NCBI RefSeq assembly: GCF_004023625.1
Contig: NZ_RPDJ01000027.1
Location: forward strand, 148,473-212,472
Length of the DNA stretch: 64,000 bases
From: Streptomyces cavernae
GTDB lineage: Bacteria > Actinomycetota > Actinomycetes > Streptomycetales > Streptomycetaceae
Direction of reading: 5' to 3'
The notes beneath the pieces were generated by a model. The model saw only the letters and a list, made by a program, of their open reading frames with translations, did not search any database and was not told the origin of the DNA. A program made the position numbers and the translations under genes. Below are positions 7,476 to 16,901 of this stretch, one piece after another. Position 1 is the stretch's first letter. Every line of letters starts with the position of its first letter.

Positions 7476-8432
7476 TCACCCCTCGGTAAGCCCCGCCACC
7501 AGCTCGTCCGCGGCCCGATAGGGATCCAGCTCCCCCGATACGATCCGCTCCGCCAGCGCGCCGAGCCGCCGGTCCCCGTGCAGATCCCCGATCCGCTCCC
7601 GGAGCGCCGTCACCGCGATCGTCTCGACCTCCAGGGACGCCCGCGCCAGTCTCCGCTCGGCCAGCACCCCGCGCTCCTCCATCCACGCGCGGTGCTTCTC
7701 CAGGGCCTCCACGACCTCGTCGACGCCCTCCCCGCGCGCCGCGACCGTCTTCACGATCGGCGGGCGCCAGTCCCCCGGTCCACGGGACTCACCGAGGCCG
7801 AGCATGTGGTTCAGCTCGCGCGCGGTCGCGTCCGCGCCGTCCCGGTCGGCCTTGTTGACCACGTACACATCGCCGATCTCCAGGATTCCGGCCTTCGCCG
7901 CCTGGATACCGTCGCCCATCCCGGGCGCCAGCAGCACCACGGACGTGTCCGCCTGCGAGGCGATCTCGACCTCCGACTGGCCGACCCCGACCGTCTCGAC
8001 CAGGACGACGTCGCACCCCGCCGCGTCCAGCACCCGGATCGCCTGCGGAGCGGCCCACGCCAGCCCGCCCAGATGCCCGCGGGTGGCCATGGAGCGGATG
8101 TAGACGCCCGGGTCCGACGCGTGCTCCGACATCCGTACCCGGTCACCGAGCAGCGCGCCCCCGGAGAACGGCGAGGACGGGTCGACGGCGAGCACGCCGA
8201 CCCGCTTGCCCTGCTTGCGGTACGCGGTCACCAGCGCGGACGTCGACGTGGACTTGCCGACGCCGGGCGATCCCGTAAGGCCGACCACGTACGCCCCGCC
8301 CGTGAGCGGGGCCAGCGCCGCCATGACCTCACGGAGCTGCGGGGACGCCCCCTCGACCAGCGAGATCAGCCGGGCGACGGCCCGCGGCCGCCCTTCCCTG
8401 GCCTGGGCCACCAGCGAGGAGACGTCCTGCAT
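7476..8432 (-). CDS. meaB: Methylmalonyl-CoA mutase-associated GTPase MeaB
   Basis: The 318-residue G3E P-loop GTPase chaperones methylmalonyl-CoA (or related acyl-CoA) mutase and protects its B12 cofactor. Visible motifs are Walker A GLTGSPGVGKST (about 51-62), the switch region VDPSSPFSGGALLGDRVRM, ETVGVGQSEVEIA with the G3-type motif, and NKAD as the base-recognition motif. Length is normal. I chose the ATG at 8432 because GGAG lies eight bases upstream; a GTG sits just before it. It is downstream of a thiolase on the same strand and near a methylmalonyl-CoA epimerase, consistent with acyl-CoA metabolism. Confidence 0.93.
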   Translation of the reverse strand: MQDVSSLVAQAREGRPRAVARLISLVEGASPQLREVMAALAPLTGGAYVVGLTGSPGVGKSTSTSALVTAYRKQGKRVGVLAVDPSSPFSGGALLGDRVRMSEHASDPGVYIRSMATRGHLGGLAWAAPQAIRVLDAAGCDVVLVETVGVGQSEVEIASQADTSVVLLAPGMGDGIQAAKAGILEIGDVYVVNKADRDGADATARELNHMLGLGESRGPGDWRPPIVKTVAARGEGVDEVVEALEKHRAWMEERGVLAERRLARASLEVETIAVTALRERIGDLHGDRRLGALAERIVSGELDPYRAADELVAGLTEG

Positions 8433-8504
8433 CACAGCTCCGTTCCGAATCACTCACAAAACGACATACGGCTTCGGCCGGGGGCCTTGCTCCTGCCCGC
8501 CCCG

Positions 8505-9707
8505 TCAGCCCTTGGGTACCCGGACGATCAGCGCGTCACCCTGCCCACCGCCACCGCACAGCGCGGCGGCGCCCACGCCACCGCCCCGCCGCTTCAGCTC
8601 CAGGGCGAGGTGCAGCACGAGCCGGGCGCCGGACATCCCGATCGGGTGGCCGAGAGCGATCGCGCCACCATTGACGTTCACCTTTTCGGCGGAAACACCG
8701 AGGTCCTTCATTGACTGAACGGCCACCGCGGCGAACGCCTCGTTGATCTCGATCAGGTCGAGGTCCTCCACCGACAGCCCGTCCTTCTTCAGGGCGTGCT
8801 GGATGGCGTTGGAGGGTTGCGACTGCAGGGAGTTGTCGGGCCCGGCCACGTTCCCGTGCGCCCCGATCTCCGCGATCCACTCGAGGCCCAGTTCCTCCGC
8901 CTTGGCCTTGCTCATCACGACCACGGCCGCCGCACCGTCCGAGATCTGCGAGGAGGAGCCGGCGGTGATCGTGCCGTCCTTGGTGAAGGCCGGGCGCAGC
9001 TTGCCGAGGGACTCCGCCGTGGTCTCGCCGCGGATCCCCTCGTCCTGGCTGAAAACAACCGGTTCGCCCTTGCGCTGCGGGATCTCCACCGGGGTGATCT
9101 CGGCCTCGAAGATCCCGTTCTTCTGCGCGGCGGCGGCCCGCTGGTGGGAGAGGGCGGCGATCTCGTCCTGCTCCTCGCGGCCGATCGCGAGGCGCGTGTT
9201 GTGCTTCTCCGTGGACTCACCCATGGCGACGCCCTCGAAGGCGTCGGTCAGGCCGTCGTACGCCATCGCGTCGAGCATCTGGACCGCGCCGTACTTGTAG
9301 CCCTCACGGGACTTCGGCAGCAGGTGCGGAGCGTTGGTCATCGACTCCTGGCCGCCCGCGACGATCACGTCGAATTCACCCGCGCGGATCAACTGGTCGG
9401 CGAGGGCGATGGCGTCGAGCCCGGAGAGACAGACCTTGTTGACGGTGAGGGCCGGGACGCCCATCGGGATACCGGCCTTGACGGCGGCCTGGCGCGCCGG
9501 AATCTGCCCCGCCCCGGCCTGCAGAACCTGGCCCATGATCACGTACTGCACCTGGTCGCCACCGATCCCCGCACGGTCGAGGGCGGCCTTGATCGCGAAG
9601 CCGCCGAGGTCGGCTCCGGAGAAGGACTTCAGGGAGCCCAGCAGCCGTCCCATGGGCGTACGCGCGCCCGCGACGATCACTGAGGTGATACCGGTCGTTC
9701 CTGACAT
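8505..9707 (-). CDS. Acetyl-CoA C-acetyltransferase (thiolase)
   Basis: The 400-residue type II thiolase condenses two acetyl-CoA to acetoacetyl-CoA, or the reverse. The nucleophilic Cys93 is in VNKVCLSGLDAI, with the catalytic His at about 354 in ALGHPIGMSGAR and the second Cys at about 384 in ALCGGGGQGDA. The Asn-Glu-Ala-Phe motif (INEAFA) is also present. The length is normal. It lies upstream of meaB on the same strand with a 72-base gap and diverges from the methylmalonyl-CoA epimerase gene. Acetoacetyl-CoA supply to the ethylmalonyl-CoA route is a reasonable context-based inference. Confidence 0.93.
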   Translation of the reverse strand: MSGTTGITSVIVAGARTPMGRLLGSLKSFSGADLGGFAIKAALDRAGIGGDQVQYVIMGQVLQAGAGQIPARQAAVKAGIPMGVPALTVNKVCLSGLDAIALADQLIRAGEFDVIVAGGQESMTNAPHLLPKSREGYKYGAVQMLDAMAYDGLTDAFEGVAMGESTEKHNTRLAIGREEQDEIAALSHQRAAAAQKNGIFEAEITPVEIPQRKGEPVVFSQDEGIRGETTAESLGKLRPAFTKDGTITAGSSSQISDGAAAVVVMSKAKAEELGLEWIAEIGAHGNVAGPDNSLQSQPSNAIQHALKKDGLSVEDLDLIEINEAFAAVAVQSMKDLGVSAEKVNVNGGAIALGHPIGMSGARLVLHLALELKRRGGGVGAAALCGGGGQGDALIVRVPKG

Positions 9708-9754
9708 GAGGCACTGCCCCTTGGATGAGAAGTGAACGAGGGTTTACTTCGAAT

Positions 9755-9768
9755 GTACTGAGCAGTAC
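9755..9768. promoter_or_regulatory. 14-bp palindrome in the thiolase/epimerase divergent promoter
   Basis: GTACTGAGCAGTAC is a perfect 14-base palindrome located 48 bases upstream of the thiolase start and 76 bases upstream of the epimerase start. Its form suits a TetR- or GntR-type operator controlling one or both genes. No cognate regulator is adjacent. Confidence 0.4.
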
Positions 9769-9843
9769 GGCACCCCGTCATCCGGCAGCGAGTGTGATCG
9801 CGCGCACGTTGCGTAACCATCCGAGGAGCGCTGCACTGATTCC

Positions 9844-10284
9844 ATGCTGACGCGAATCGACCACATCGGGATCGCCTGCTTCGACCTCGACAAGACCGTG
9901 GAGTTCTATCGCGCGACCTACGGCTTCGAGGTGTTCCACACCGAGGTCAACGAGGAGCAGGGCGTCCGGGAGGCCATGCTCAAGATCAACGAGACGTCCG
10001 ACGGCGGCGCCTCCTACCTCCAACTGCTGGAACCCACCCGCGAGGACTCCACGGTCGCCAAATGGCTGGCCAAGAACGGCGAGGGCGTGCATCACATCGC
10101 TTTCGGTACGGCGGATGTGGACACGGAAGCCGCGGACATCAGGGACAAGGGCGTACGCGTCCTGTACGACGAGCCACGACGTGGCTCGATGGGCTCCCGG
10201 ATCACCTTCCTGCACCCCAAGGACTGCCACGGCGTACTGACAGAACTGGTCACTTCGGCACCTGTTGAGTCACCTGAGCACTGA
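9844..10284 (+). CDS. mce: Methylmalonyl-CoA epimerase
   Basis: The 146-residue glyoxalase/VOC-fold metalloenzyme interconverts (2R)- and (2S)-methylmalonyl-CoA. Likely metal ligands are visible: His7 in TRIDHIGIAC, Gln60 in SYLQLLEP, His84 in GEGVHHIAFGT and Glu134 in VLTELV. The conserved ends LHPKDCHGVLTEL and length fit the family. It starts at an ATG and diverges from the thiolase; meaB is nearby on the other strand. Together with the adenosylcobalamin enzyme gene at 29733, this supports an active B12-dependent methylmalonyl-CoA pathway. Confidence 0.94.
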   Translation: MLTRIDHIGIACFDLDKTVEFYRATYGFEVFHTEVNEEQGVREAMLKINETSDGGASYLQLLEPTREDSTVAKWLAKNGEGVHHIAFGTADVDTEAADIRDKGVRVLYDEPRRGSMGSRITFLHPKDCHGVLTELVTSAPVESPEH

Positions 10285-10304
10285 TGCCCGTATACCTGGG
10301 CCGG

Positions 10305-10310
10305 TAGGGT
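10305..10310 (+). promoter_or_regulatory. Possible -10 hexamer upstream of scy
   Basis: TAGGGT at 10305-10310 matches the actinomycete housekeeping -10, about 200 bases before scy. A convincing TTGAC-like -35 at the right distance was not seen, so this is weak. The rest of the 10285-10516 gap shows no gene. Confidence 0.25.
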
Positions 10311-10516
10311 TGGGGACGGCCGCTGCCACCATCGGGGCGGTCCGTGCTCCCGCGCTGCGGGAGTTCGAGGCCGGGGTCCAGGTTTCGGGGGCGAGCGCCG
10401 GGGCGGCAGCCCGTGCTCCGTCGTTGATCTGACACCATTCCCCGGGGGCACCGTTCGGCGGATGGACGGAGCTCGTTTGGAGAAGCTTGCGACCAGGGGA
10501 CGGATGGGACCGCGCA

Positions 10517-13500
10517 GTGCGGGGCTACGAACGCCAGGAGCGAGAGCCGGCGGCTGACGTCGACCACCTCTCTCGGTTCGAGGCCGAGATGGAGCGGCTG
10601 AAGACCGAGCGGGAAAAGGCGATCCAGCACGCCGACGACCTCGGCTACCAGGTCGAGGTGCTGCGCGCCAAGCTGCACGAGGCGCGCCGCACCCTCATGT
10701 CCCGGCCCGCCTACGACGGTCACGACATCGGCTATCAGGCGGAGCAGATGCTCCGCAACGCCCAGATGCAGGCCGACCAGCTGCGCCAGGACGCCGAGCG
10801 GGAGCTGCGCGAGGTCCAGGCCCAGCGGCAGCGGCTGCTGCAGGAGCACGCCGAGCAGGCCGCCCGGCTCCAGGCCGAGTTGCACGCCGAGGCCGTCGCC
10901 CGCCGCCAGCAGCTCGACCAGGAGCTGTCGGAGCGCCGGCAGACCGTCGAGTCTCACGTCAACGAGAACGTGGCCTGGGCCGAACAGCTGCGGGCCCGCT
11001 CCGAGCAGCAGGCCCGCCGACTCCTCGACGAGTCCCGCGGCGAGGCCGAGCAGGCCCTCGCCGCGGCCCGCGCGGAGGCCGAGCGGGTCGTCACCGAGGC
11101 CCGGCAGCGCCTCAGCAGCGAGGCCGAGGCGGCGCGTGCGGAGGCCGAGCAGATCCTGCGCCGGGCCCGCGCCGACGCCGAGCGGCTGCTGAACGAGGCG
11201 TCCAACCAGGCCCAGGAGGCCACCGAGCACGCCGAGCGGCTGCGCAGCTCCTCCGCGAACGAGTCGGACTCCGCGCGCCGCCAGGCGGGTGAGCTCAGCC
11301 GCGCCGCCGAGCAGCGGATGGCCGAGGCGGAGGCCGCGCTGCGCGAGGCGCGCACCGAGGCCGACAAGGTCGTCGCGGAGGCCAAGGAAGCCGCGGCCAA
11401 GGCCCTCTCCAGCGCCGAGTCCGCCAACGAACAGCGCACCCGCACCGCCAAGGAGCAGGTCGCCCGGCTGGTCAGCGAGGCCACCAAGGAGGCCGAGGCC
11501 ACCAAGGCGGACGCCGAGCGGGTCATCGCGGACGCCCGGGCCGAGGCCGAGCGGATCCTGTCGGAGGCGGGCGACCAGGCCCGCAGCGTCACGGCCGAGG
11601 AGACCGCCTCCCAGCTCGCCAAGGTCGCCCGGACCGCCGAGGACGTGCTGAACAAGGCGTCGGAGGAGGCCAAGCAGACCACCAAGGCCGCCGCCGAGGA
11701 GGCCGAGCGGATCCGCCGCGAGGCGGAGACCGAGGCGGACCGGCTGCGCGCCGAGGCGCACGACATCGCCGAGCAGCTCAAGGGCGCGGCGAAGGACGAC
11801 ACCAAGGACTACCGCGCCAAGACGGTCGAGCTGCAGGAGGAGGCCCGCCGGCTGCGCGGCGAGGCCGAGACGCTGCGCGCGGACGCGGTCGCCGAGGGCG
11901 AGCGGATCCGCGCCGAGGCCCGCCGCGAGGCGGTCCAGCAGATCGAGGAGGCGGCCAAGACCGCCGAGGAACTGCTGGCCAAGGCGAAGGCCGACGCGGA
12001 CGAACTGCGCACCACCGCCACCACCGACAGCGAGCGGGTGCGCACCGAGGCGATCGAGCGCGCCTCGACGCTGCGCCGGCAGGCCGAGGAGGTGCTGCAG
12101 CGCACCCGCGACGAGGCGGAGCAGAACCGCGCCGAGGCGGTCGAGCTCGCGGAGACCATCCGCAGCGAGGCCGAGGAGACTGCGCGGCAGCTGCGGGAGG
12201 ACGTCGAGCGCGCCATAGCGGCCCGGCAGACGGAGGCGGCCGAGGAGCTGGCCCGGCTGCAGTCGGAGGCCGAACAGCGGCACGCCTCGGCCGAACAGGC
12301 GCTGGCGGACGCCCGCGCGGAGGCGGAGCGGATCCGCCGTGAGGCCGCGGAAGAAGCAGAGCGGCTGCGCAACGAGGCCGCGGAACGGCTGCGTACGCTG
12401 CGCGCGCAGGCGGAGGCGGAGGCCGATCGGCTGCGCAACGAGGCCGCCTCGGACGCCTCGGCGTCCCGGGCCGAGGGCGAGGCCATCGCCGTACGCCTGA
12501 GGACGGAAGCCGCGACGGAGGCCGAGCGGCTGAAGTCCGAGGCCCAGGACACCGCCGACCGGGTCCGTGCGGAGGCGCAGGCCGCCGCGGAGCGGCTGAG
12601 CACGGAGGCCACGGAGACGCTGGCCGCCGCCCAGGAGGAGGCCGCCCGGCGCCGCCGCGAGGCCGAGGAACTGCTCGGTTCGGCGCGCCAGGAGGCGGAC
12701 CAGGAGCGCGAGCGGGCCCGCGAGCAGAGCGAGGAACTCCTCGCCGTCGCCCGCAGCCGCGTCGAGGAGGCGCAGGCGGAGGCGGTACGGCTGGTCGAGG
12801 AGGCCGACCGCCGCGCCAACGAGATGATCACCAGCGCCGAGCAGACCGCGCAGCAGGTGCGCGACTCGGTGGCGGGGCTGCACGAGCAGGCGCAGGAGGA
12901 GATCGCCGGGCTGCGGTCGGCGGCCGAGCACGTCGCGGAGCGGATGCGCTCGGAGGCACAGGCGGAGGCCGACCGGGTGCGCTCCGACGCGCACGCGGAG
13001 CGGGAGCGGGCCTCCGAGGACGCCAGCCGGATCCGGCGCGAGGCCGCGGAGGCCTCGGAGGCCGCCAAGGCCCTCGCCGAGCGGACGGTGTCGGAGGCCA
13101 TCGAAGAGGCGGACCGGCTGCGCACGGACGCGCGCGAGGCCGCCAACCGGCTGCGTTCGGACGCGGCGACGCAGGCGGACACGCTGATCGCCGAGGTGAC
13201 GGCCGAGGCGGAGCGCCTGACGACGGAGACGAACGCGGAGGCCGAGCGGGTCCGCGCGGAGTCCGTCGCCAAGGCCGAGAAGCTGGTCGGGGACGCGACC
13301 GGGGAGGCGGAGCGGCTGCGTGCCGAGGCCGCGGAGACGGTCGGCTCGGCACAGCGGCAGGCCGAGCGGATCCGTACCGAGTCGGAGCGGGTCAGGGCGG
13401 AGGCGGCGGCCGAGGCGGACCGGCTGATGGCGGTGGCCCGCGACGAGGCCGACACCATGCTCGACGAGGCCCGCAAGGACGCCAACAAACGGCGTTCCGA

Positions 13501-14275
13501 GGCGGCCGAGCAGGTCGACAAGCTCATCACGGAGTCGGTCAACGAGGCCGAGAAGCTCACCACCGAGGCGCAGCAGAAGGCACAGAAGACCACCGCGGAG
13601 GCCGAGGCGCAGGCCGACACGATGGTGGGCGCCGCACGCAACGAGGCCGAGCGCCTGCTGTCGGAGGCGCGGGTCGACAGCAACTCGCTGGTGGAGCGGG
13701 CCCGTACGGACGCGGACGACCTGCTGGTCGGCGCGCGCCGGGACGCGACGGCGATCCGGGCGCGGGCGGAGGAACTGCGCGACCGCATCACCACCGAGAT
13801 CGAGGAGCTGCACGAGCGGGCGCGGCGGGAGTCCGCGGAGACGATGAAGGCCGCGGGCGAGCGGTGCGACGCCCTGGTGAAGGCGGCCGAGGACCAGCTG
13901 GCCGAGGCGGAGGCCAGGGCGAAGGACCTGGTGTCGGAGGCCAACTCCGAGGCGGGCAAGGTCCGGATCGCCGCGGTGAAGAAGGCCGAGGGGCTGCTGA
14001 AGGAGGCCGAGCAGAAGAAGGCCACGCTCATCAAGGAGGCCGAGGAGATCAAGGCAGAGGCGATCCGCGAGGCGCGGGCCGCGGTCGAGGAGGGGAAGCG
14101 CGAGCTGGAGGTGCTGATCCGGCGCCGCGAGGACATCAACGCCGAGATCTCCCGTGTCCAGGACGTCCTGGAGGCTTTGGAATCCTTCGAGGCACCATCC
14201 AGCGGCAAGGACGGAGTCAAGGCGGGGGCCGCCGCGGGGATTACCCGTTCGGGTGCCAAGTCCTCAGAGGGCTAG
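10517..14275 (+). CDS. scy: Polarized growth protein Scy (giant coiled coil)
   Basis: The roughly 1250-residue protein is almost entirely Ala/Glu/Arg coiled coil with a repeated EAERLRAEAxxEA-type pattern. This is the signature of Scy, the scaffold that interacts with DivIVA and FilP at hyphal tips to organise polar growth. The N-terminus (VRGYERQEREPAADVDHLSR), the first coiled-coil segment (FEAEMERLKTEREKAIQHADD) and the C-terminal segment RREDINAEISRVQDVLEALE match my memory of S. coelicolor Scy. I selected the GTG at 10517; a TTG at 10487 with GGAG close upstream would add ten residues. FilP lies 215 bases downstream, so the two polarisome genes are adjacent. No membrane segment or enzymatic domain is present. 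Confidence 0.93.
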   Translation: MRGYERQEREPAADVDHLSRFEAEMERLKTEREKAIQHADDLGYQVEVLRAKLHEARRTLMSRPAYDGHDIGYQAEQMLRNAQMQADQLRQDAERELREVQAQRQRLLQEHAEQAARLQAELHAEAVARRQQLDQELSERRQTVESHVNENVAWAEQLRARSEQQARRLLDESRGEAEQALAAARAEAERVVTEARQRLSSEAEAARAEAEQILRRARADAERLLNEASNQAQEATEHAERLRSSSANESDSARRQAGELSRAAEQRMAEAEAALREARTEADKVVAEAKEAAAKALSSAESANEQRTRTAKEQVARLVSEATKEAEATKADAERVIADARAEAERILSEAGDQARSVTAEETASQLAKVARTAEDVLNKASEEAKQTTKAAAEEAERIRREAETEADRLRAEAHDIAEQLKGAAKDDTKDYRAKTVELQEEARRLRGEAETLRADAVAEGERIRAEARREAVQQIEEAAKTAEELLAKAKADADELRTTATTDSERVRTEAIERASTLRRQAEEVLQRTRDEAEQNRAEAVELAETIRSEAEETARQLREDVERAIAARQTEAAEELARLQSEAEQRHASAEQALADARAEAERIRREAAEEAERLRNEAAERLRTLRAQAEAEADRLRNEAASDASASRAEGEAIAVRLRTEAATEAERLKSEAQDTADRVRAEAQAAAERLSTEATETLAAAQEEAARRRREAEELLGSARQEADQERERAREQSEELLAVARSRVEEAQAEAVRLVEEADRRANEMITSAEQTAQQVRDSVAGLHEQAQEEIAGLRSAAEHVAERMRSEAQAEADRVRSDAHAERERASEDASRIRREAAEASEAAKALAERTVSEAIEEADRLRTDAREAANRLRSDAATQADTLIAEVTAEAERLTTETNAEAERVRAESVAKAEKLVGDATGEAERLRAEAAETVGSAQRQAERIRTESERVRAEAAAEADRLMAVARDEADTMLDEARKDANKRRSEAAEQVDKLITESVNEAEKLTTEAQQKAQKTTAEAEAQADTMVGAARNEAERLLSEARVDSNSLVERARTDADDLLVGARRDATAIRARAEELRDRITTEIEELHERARRESAETMKAAGERCDALVKAAEDQLAEAEARAKDLVSEANSEAGKVRIAAVKKAEGLLKEAEQKKATLIKEAEEIKAEAIREARAAVEEGKRELEVLIRRREDINAEISRVQDVLEALESFEAPSSGKDGVKAGAAAGITRSGAKSSEG

Positions 14276-14490
14276 CGCGAAGACCAACTTGTGTGGTTAA
14301 TGGGGTCCTTCCGTGTCGGCTCGGTCGGCGTGCTGTCGACTTCGCGCCGGCCGGGAACTCGTAGGGGATTCAAAGAGGACTCAAAAGGGGTGTCATTCTC
14401 CAGATCAAACCCGTATCCGCTCGATGACACACCGCTTCTGCCCCTAGGATTCCCCCTATCACCTCACCGGTCTCATTCGACAGGAACCCC

Positions 14491-15426
14491 ATGAGCGACA
14501 CTTCCCCCTACGGCTTCGAGCTTGTGCGGCGTGGATACGACCGCGCTCAGGTGGACGAACGCATTTCCAAGCTCGTCTCCGACCGCGACAGCGCTCTGAC
14601 CCGTATCACTGCTCTGGAAAAGCGCATCGAGGAGCTCCACCTCGAGACGCAGAACGCCCAGGCTCAGGTGAACGACGCGGAGCCGTCGTACGCGGGTCTC
14701 GGCGCGCGCGTCGAGAAGATCCTGCGCCTCGCCGAGGAAGAGGCGAAGGATCTGCGCGAGGAGGCCCGCCGCGCGGCCGAGCAGCACCGCGAGCTCGCCG
14801 AGTCCGCCGCCCAGCAGGTGCGCAACGACGCAGAATCGTTCGCTGCCGACCGCAAGGCCAAGGCCGAGGACGAGGGCGTACGGATCGTCGAAAAGGCCAA
14901 GTCGGACGCCTCGCAGCTGCGTGCCGAGGCGCAGAAGGACGCGCAGTCCAAGCGCGAGGAGGCGGACGCCCTCTTCGAGGAGACCCGCGCCAAGGCCGCG
15001 CAGGCCGCCGCCGACTTCGAGACGAATCTCGCCAAGCGGCGTGAGCAGTCCGAGCGCGACCTGGCCTCGCGTCAGGCCAAGGCGGAGAAGCGGCTGGCGG
15101 AGATCGAGCACCGCGCCGAGCAGCTGCGCCTGGAGGCGGAGAAGCTGCGCACGGACGCCGAGCGCCGCGCCCGTCAGACGGTGGAGACGGCCCAGCGCCA
15201 GGCCGAGGACATCGTGGCCGACGCCAATGCCAAGGCCGACCGCATCCGTTCGGAGTCCGAGCGCGAGCTGGCTGCCCTCACCAACCGCCGCGACTCCATC
15301 AACGCGCAGCTCACGAACGTCCGCGAGATGCTCGCGACGCTCACGGGCGCCGCGGTTGCCGCGGCCGGTTCGCCGGCCGACGACGAGCCCATCTCGCGCG
15401 GGGTTCCGGCCCAGCAGTCGCGCTGA
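14491..15426 (+). CDS. filP: FilP intermediate-filament-like coiled-coil protein
   Basis: The 311-residue protein starts MSDTSPYGFELVRRGYDRAQ, the conserved N-terminal motif shared with DivIVA-like proteins. A short coiled coil, a break at about residues 55-70 (NDAEPSYAGLGARVEKIL) and a long continuous coiled coil follow. FilP forms filaments below hyphal tips and supports cell stiffness together with DivIVA and Scy. The C-terminal block LAALTNRRDSINAQLTNVREML resembles the end of Scy (RREDINAEISRVQDVLEAL), indicating shared ancestry. It ends before a strong terminator. Confidence 0.94.
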   Translation: MSDTSPYGFELVRRGYDRAQVDERISKLVSDRDSALTRITALEKRIEELHLETQNAQAQVNDAEPSYAGLGARVEKILRLAEEEAKDLREEARRAAEQHRELAESAAQQVRNDAESFAADRKAKAEDEGVRIVEKAKSDASQLRAEAQKDAQSKREEADALFEETRAKAAQAAADFETNLAKRREQSERDLASRQAKAEKRLAEIEHRAEQLRLEAEKLRTDAERRARQTVETAQRQAEDIVADANAKADRIRSESERELAALTNRRDSINAQLTNVREMLATLTGAAVAAAGSPADDEPISRGVPAQQSR

Positions 15427-15507
15427 ACACAACGGGTTCCCTCACCAGGGCCCGTTGAGCAGAGCGTGACCGGAGCGGGTTCCTCGAACAGCGCTCCAGT
15501 ACCTCCC

Positions 15508-15546
15508 TGACGAAGGGGGACGCCTCGACGGCGTCCCCCTTCGTCA
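15508..15546 (+). terminator. Terminator after filP
   Basis: A perfect 17-bp stem (15508-15524 with 15530-15546), core GAAGGGGGACGCC, and a five-base TCGAC loop lie about 80 bases after the filP stop. Confidence 0.85.
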
Positions 15547-15713
15547 TGCCTGCCGCGCGGGGAACCCGGCACAAGCCCATGCGAGCGCCATGCGAGCGGC
15601 TTCTTGTACCCATTTCAGCCTATTTCACACGTGTCACGCGGTTTGCCAACGTCATATGTGTTTTTCTGCCACCACCTCATTGGCCACATTTGCGTGAAAG
15701 CGTGGTGGGATTG

Positions 15714-16841
15714 GTGCATGGAACTGTCGGGAACCGCGGCCTGTCGTCGCTGGTTCTGGGGGCAGTCAGCCTCGGAGTGACCTGGGGACTGGTCAGCCCG
15801 GCGCAGGCCGCACAGGCACAGGGCGTCGAAGCCAAGGCGCAGGCCCGCGCGGCCGCCGCACAGGCGGAGCAGCTGCTCCGCGGCGGCGGTGGCGGTGGCG
15901 GCGACAACAACAGCTCGTACAACGGACGGGTCATCGCCCAGCTCCTGAACATCCGTCAGTACCCGACGACCTCGTCCGCGGTCCTGGGCACCTACCGGTA
16001 CGGCGACAAGATCAAGGTGCTGTGCTGGACGACCGGCTCGTCGGTCGACGGCAACACCAGGTGGTACAAGCTGGCGAACCGCAGCGGCTGGGTCGCCGCC
16101 CGCTGGGTCACCCTGACGGGCACCGTGCCGAACTGCGCGGACTTCGGGTTGATCGGTCCGACCGGACCGACCGGGCCGACCGGGCCCACGGGTCCGGCCG
16201 GACCGGAGGGCCCCGAGGGTCCGGCCGGGCCTGAGGGACCGGCAGGCCCCGAGGGACCGGCAGGCCCCGAGGGACCGGCAGGCCCTGAAGGACCGGCTGG
16301 ACCCGAGGGACCGGCTGGACCCGAGGGCCCGGCTGGACCTGCCGGCGCTGATGGCGCCCCCGGCCCGGCTGGACCGGCTGGCCCTGAGGGACCGGCTGGC
16401 CCTGAGGGACCGGCTGGCCCTGAGGGACCGGCTGGACCGGCAGGCCCTGAGGGACCGGCTGGCCCTGAGGGACCGGCTGGACCGGCAGGCCCTGAGGGAC
16501 CGGCTGGACCGGCAGGCCCGGCTGGACCGGCAGGCCCGGCCGGACCGGCAGGCCCGGCTGGACCCGAGGGACCGGCCGGCACCACGCTGATCCAGACCAT
16601 CTCCGCCGACGAAACGGTGGCGGCCGGAGCCACCGTGACGCTCACGAGCCCGTCGTGCGCCACTGTCGTCGGCCCGAACTTCGGGGCGATCGGCGGCGGT
16701 GGGACCCAGATCGGCGGATCGGGCCAGATCACCATCGACGAGTCCTTCGACTCCGGGGCGACCTGGAGCATCGTCGTCACCAACCCCGGACCCGACGACG
16801 CGGTCGTCACGGTCCAGGCGGTCTGCGCCCCCGTCACCTGA
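15714..16841 (+). CDS. Secreted SH3-collagen-like protein
   Basis: The 375-residue protein probably starts at the GTG at 15714 (GGTGGGA just upstream), which yields a signal peptide, MHGTVGNRGL...VLGAVSLGVTWGLVSPAQA. An Ala-rich stretch and seven glycines precede an SH3-like domain (VIAQLLNIRQYPTTSSAVLG...GWVAARWVTLTG) with conserved VxLNIRxxP pattern. About 47 collagen-type Gly-X-Y triplets follow, mostly GPA and GPEGPA, coded by 9-base nucleotide repeats (about 16155-16577). A roughly 85-residue beta-rich C-terminal domain with two Cys completes it. It could be a cell-surface trimeric fibre. The neighbouring glycosyltransferase may act on it, which is inference. Repeat number probably varies between strains. 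Confidence 0.85.
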   Translation: MHGTVGNRGLSSLVLGAVSLGVTWGLVSPAQAAQAQGVEAKAQARAAAAQAEQLLRGGGGGGGDNNSSYNGRVIAQLLNIRQYPTTSSAVLGTYRYGDKIKVLCWTTGSSVDGNTRWYKLANRSGWVAARWVTLTGTVPNCADFGLIGPTGPTGPTGPTGPAGPEGPEGPAGPEGPAGPEGPAGPEGPAGPEGPAGPEGPAGPEGPAGPAGADGAPGPAGPAGPEGPAGPEGPAGPEGPAGPAGPEGPAGPEGPAGPAGPEGPAGPAGPAGPAGPAGPAGPAGPEGPAGTTLIQTISADETVAAGATVTLTSPSCATVVGPNFGAIGGGGTQIGGSGQITIDESFDSGATWSIVVTNPGPDDAVVTVQAVCAPVT

Positions 16842-16901
16842 TCCCCGCGGAAGGCCCCGGCCGACCGGCTCGGCCCCGGCCGAAGGCCTTTCTCCACCTC
16901 A

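Noticed and set aside
10250..13813. A 3.5-kb open frame on the minus strand opposite scy
   Set aside because: It is a composition artefact: GC-rich coiled-coil codons leave the opposite frames free of stops. The plus-strand product has the Scy ends and heptad pattern; the minus product is only Leu/Gly/Arg-rich.
16155..16577. The regularly repeated collagen region as a CRISPR-like array
   Set aside because: Units are 9 bases without spacers and encode Gly-X-Y triplets in a continuous secreted protein.
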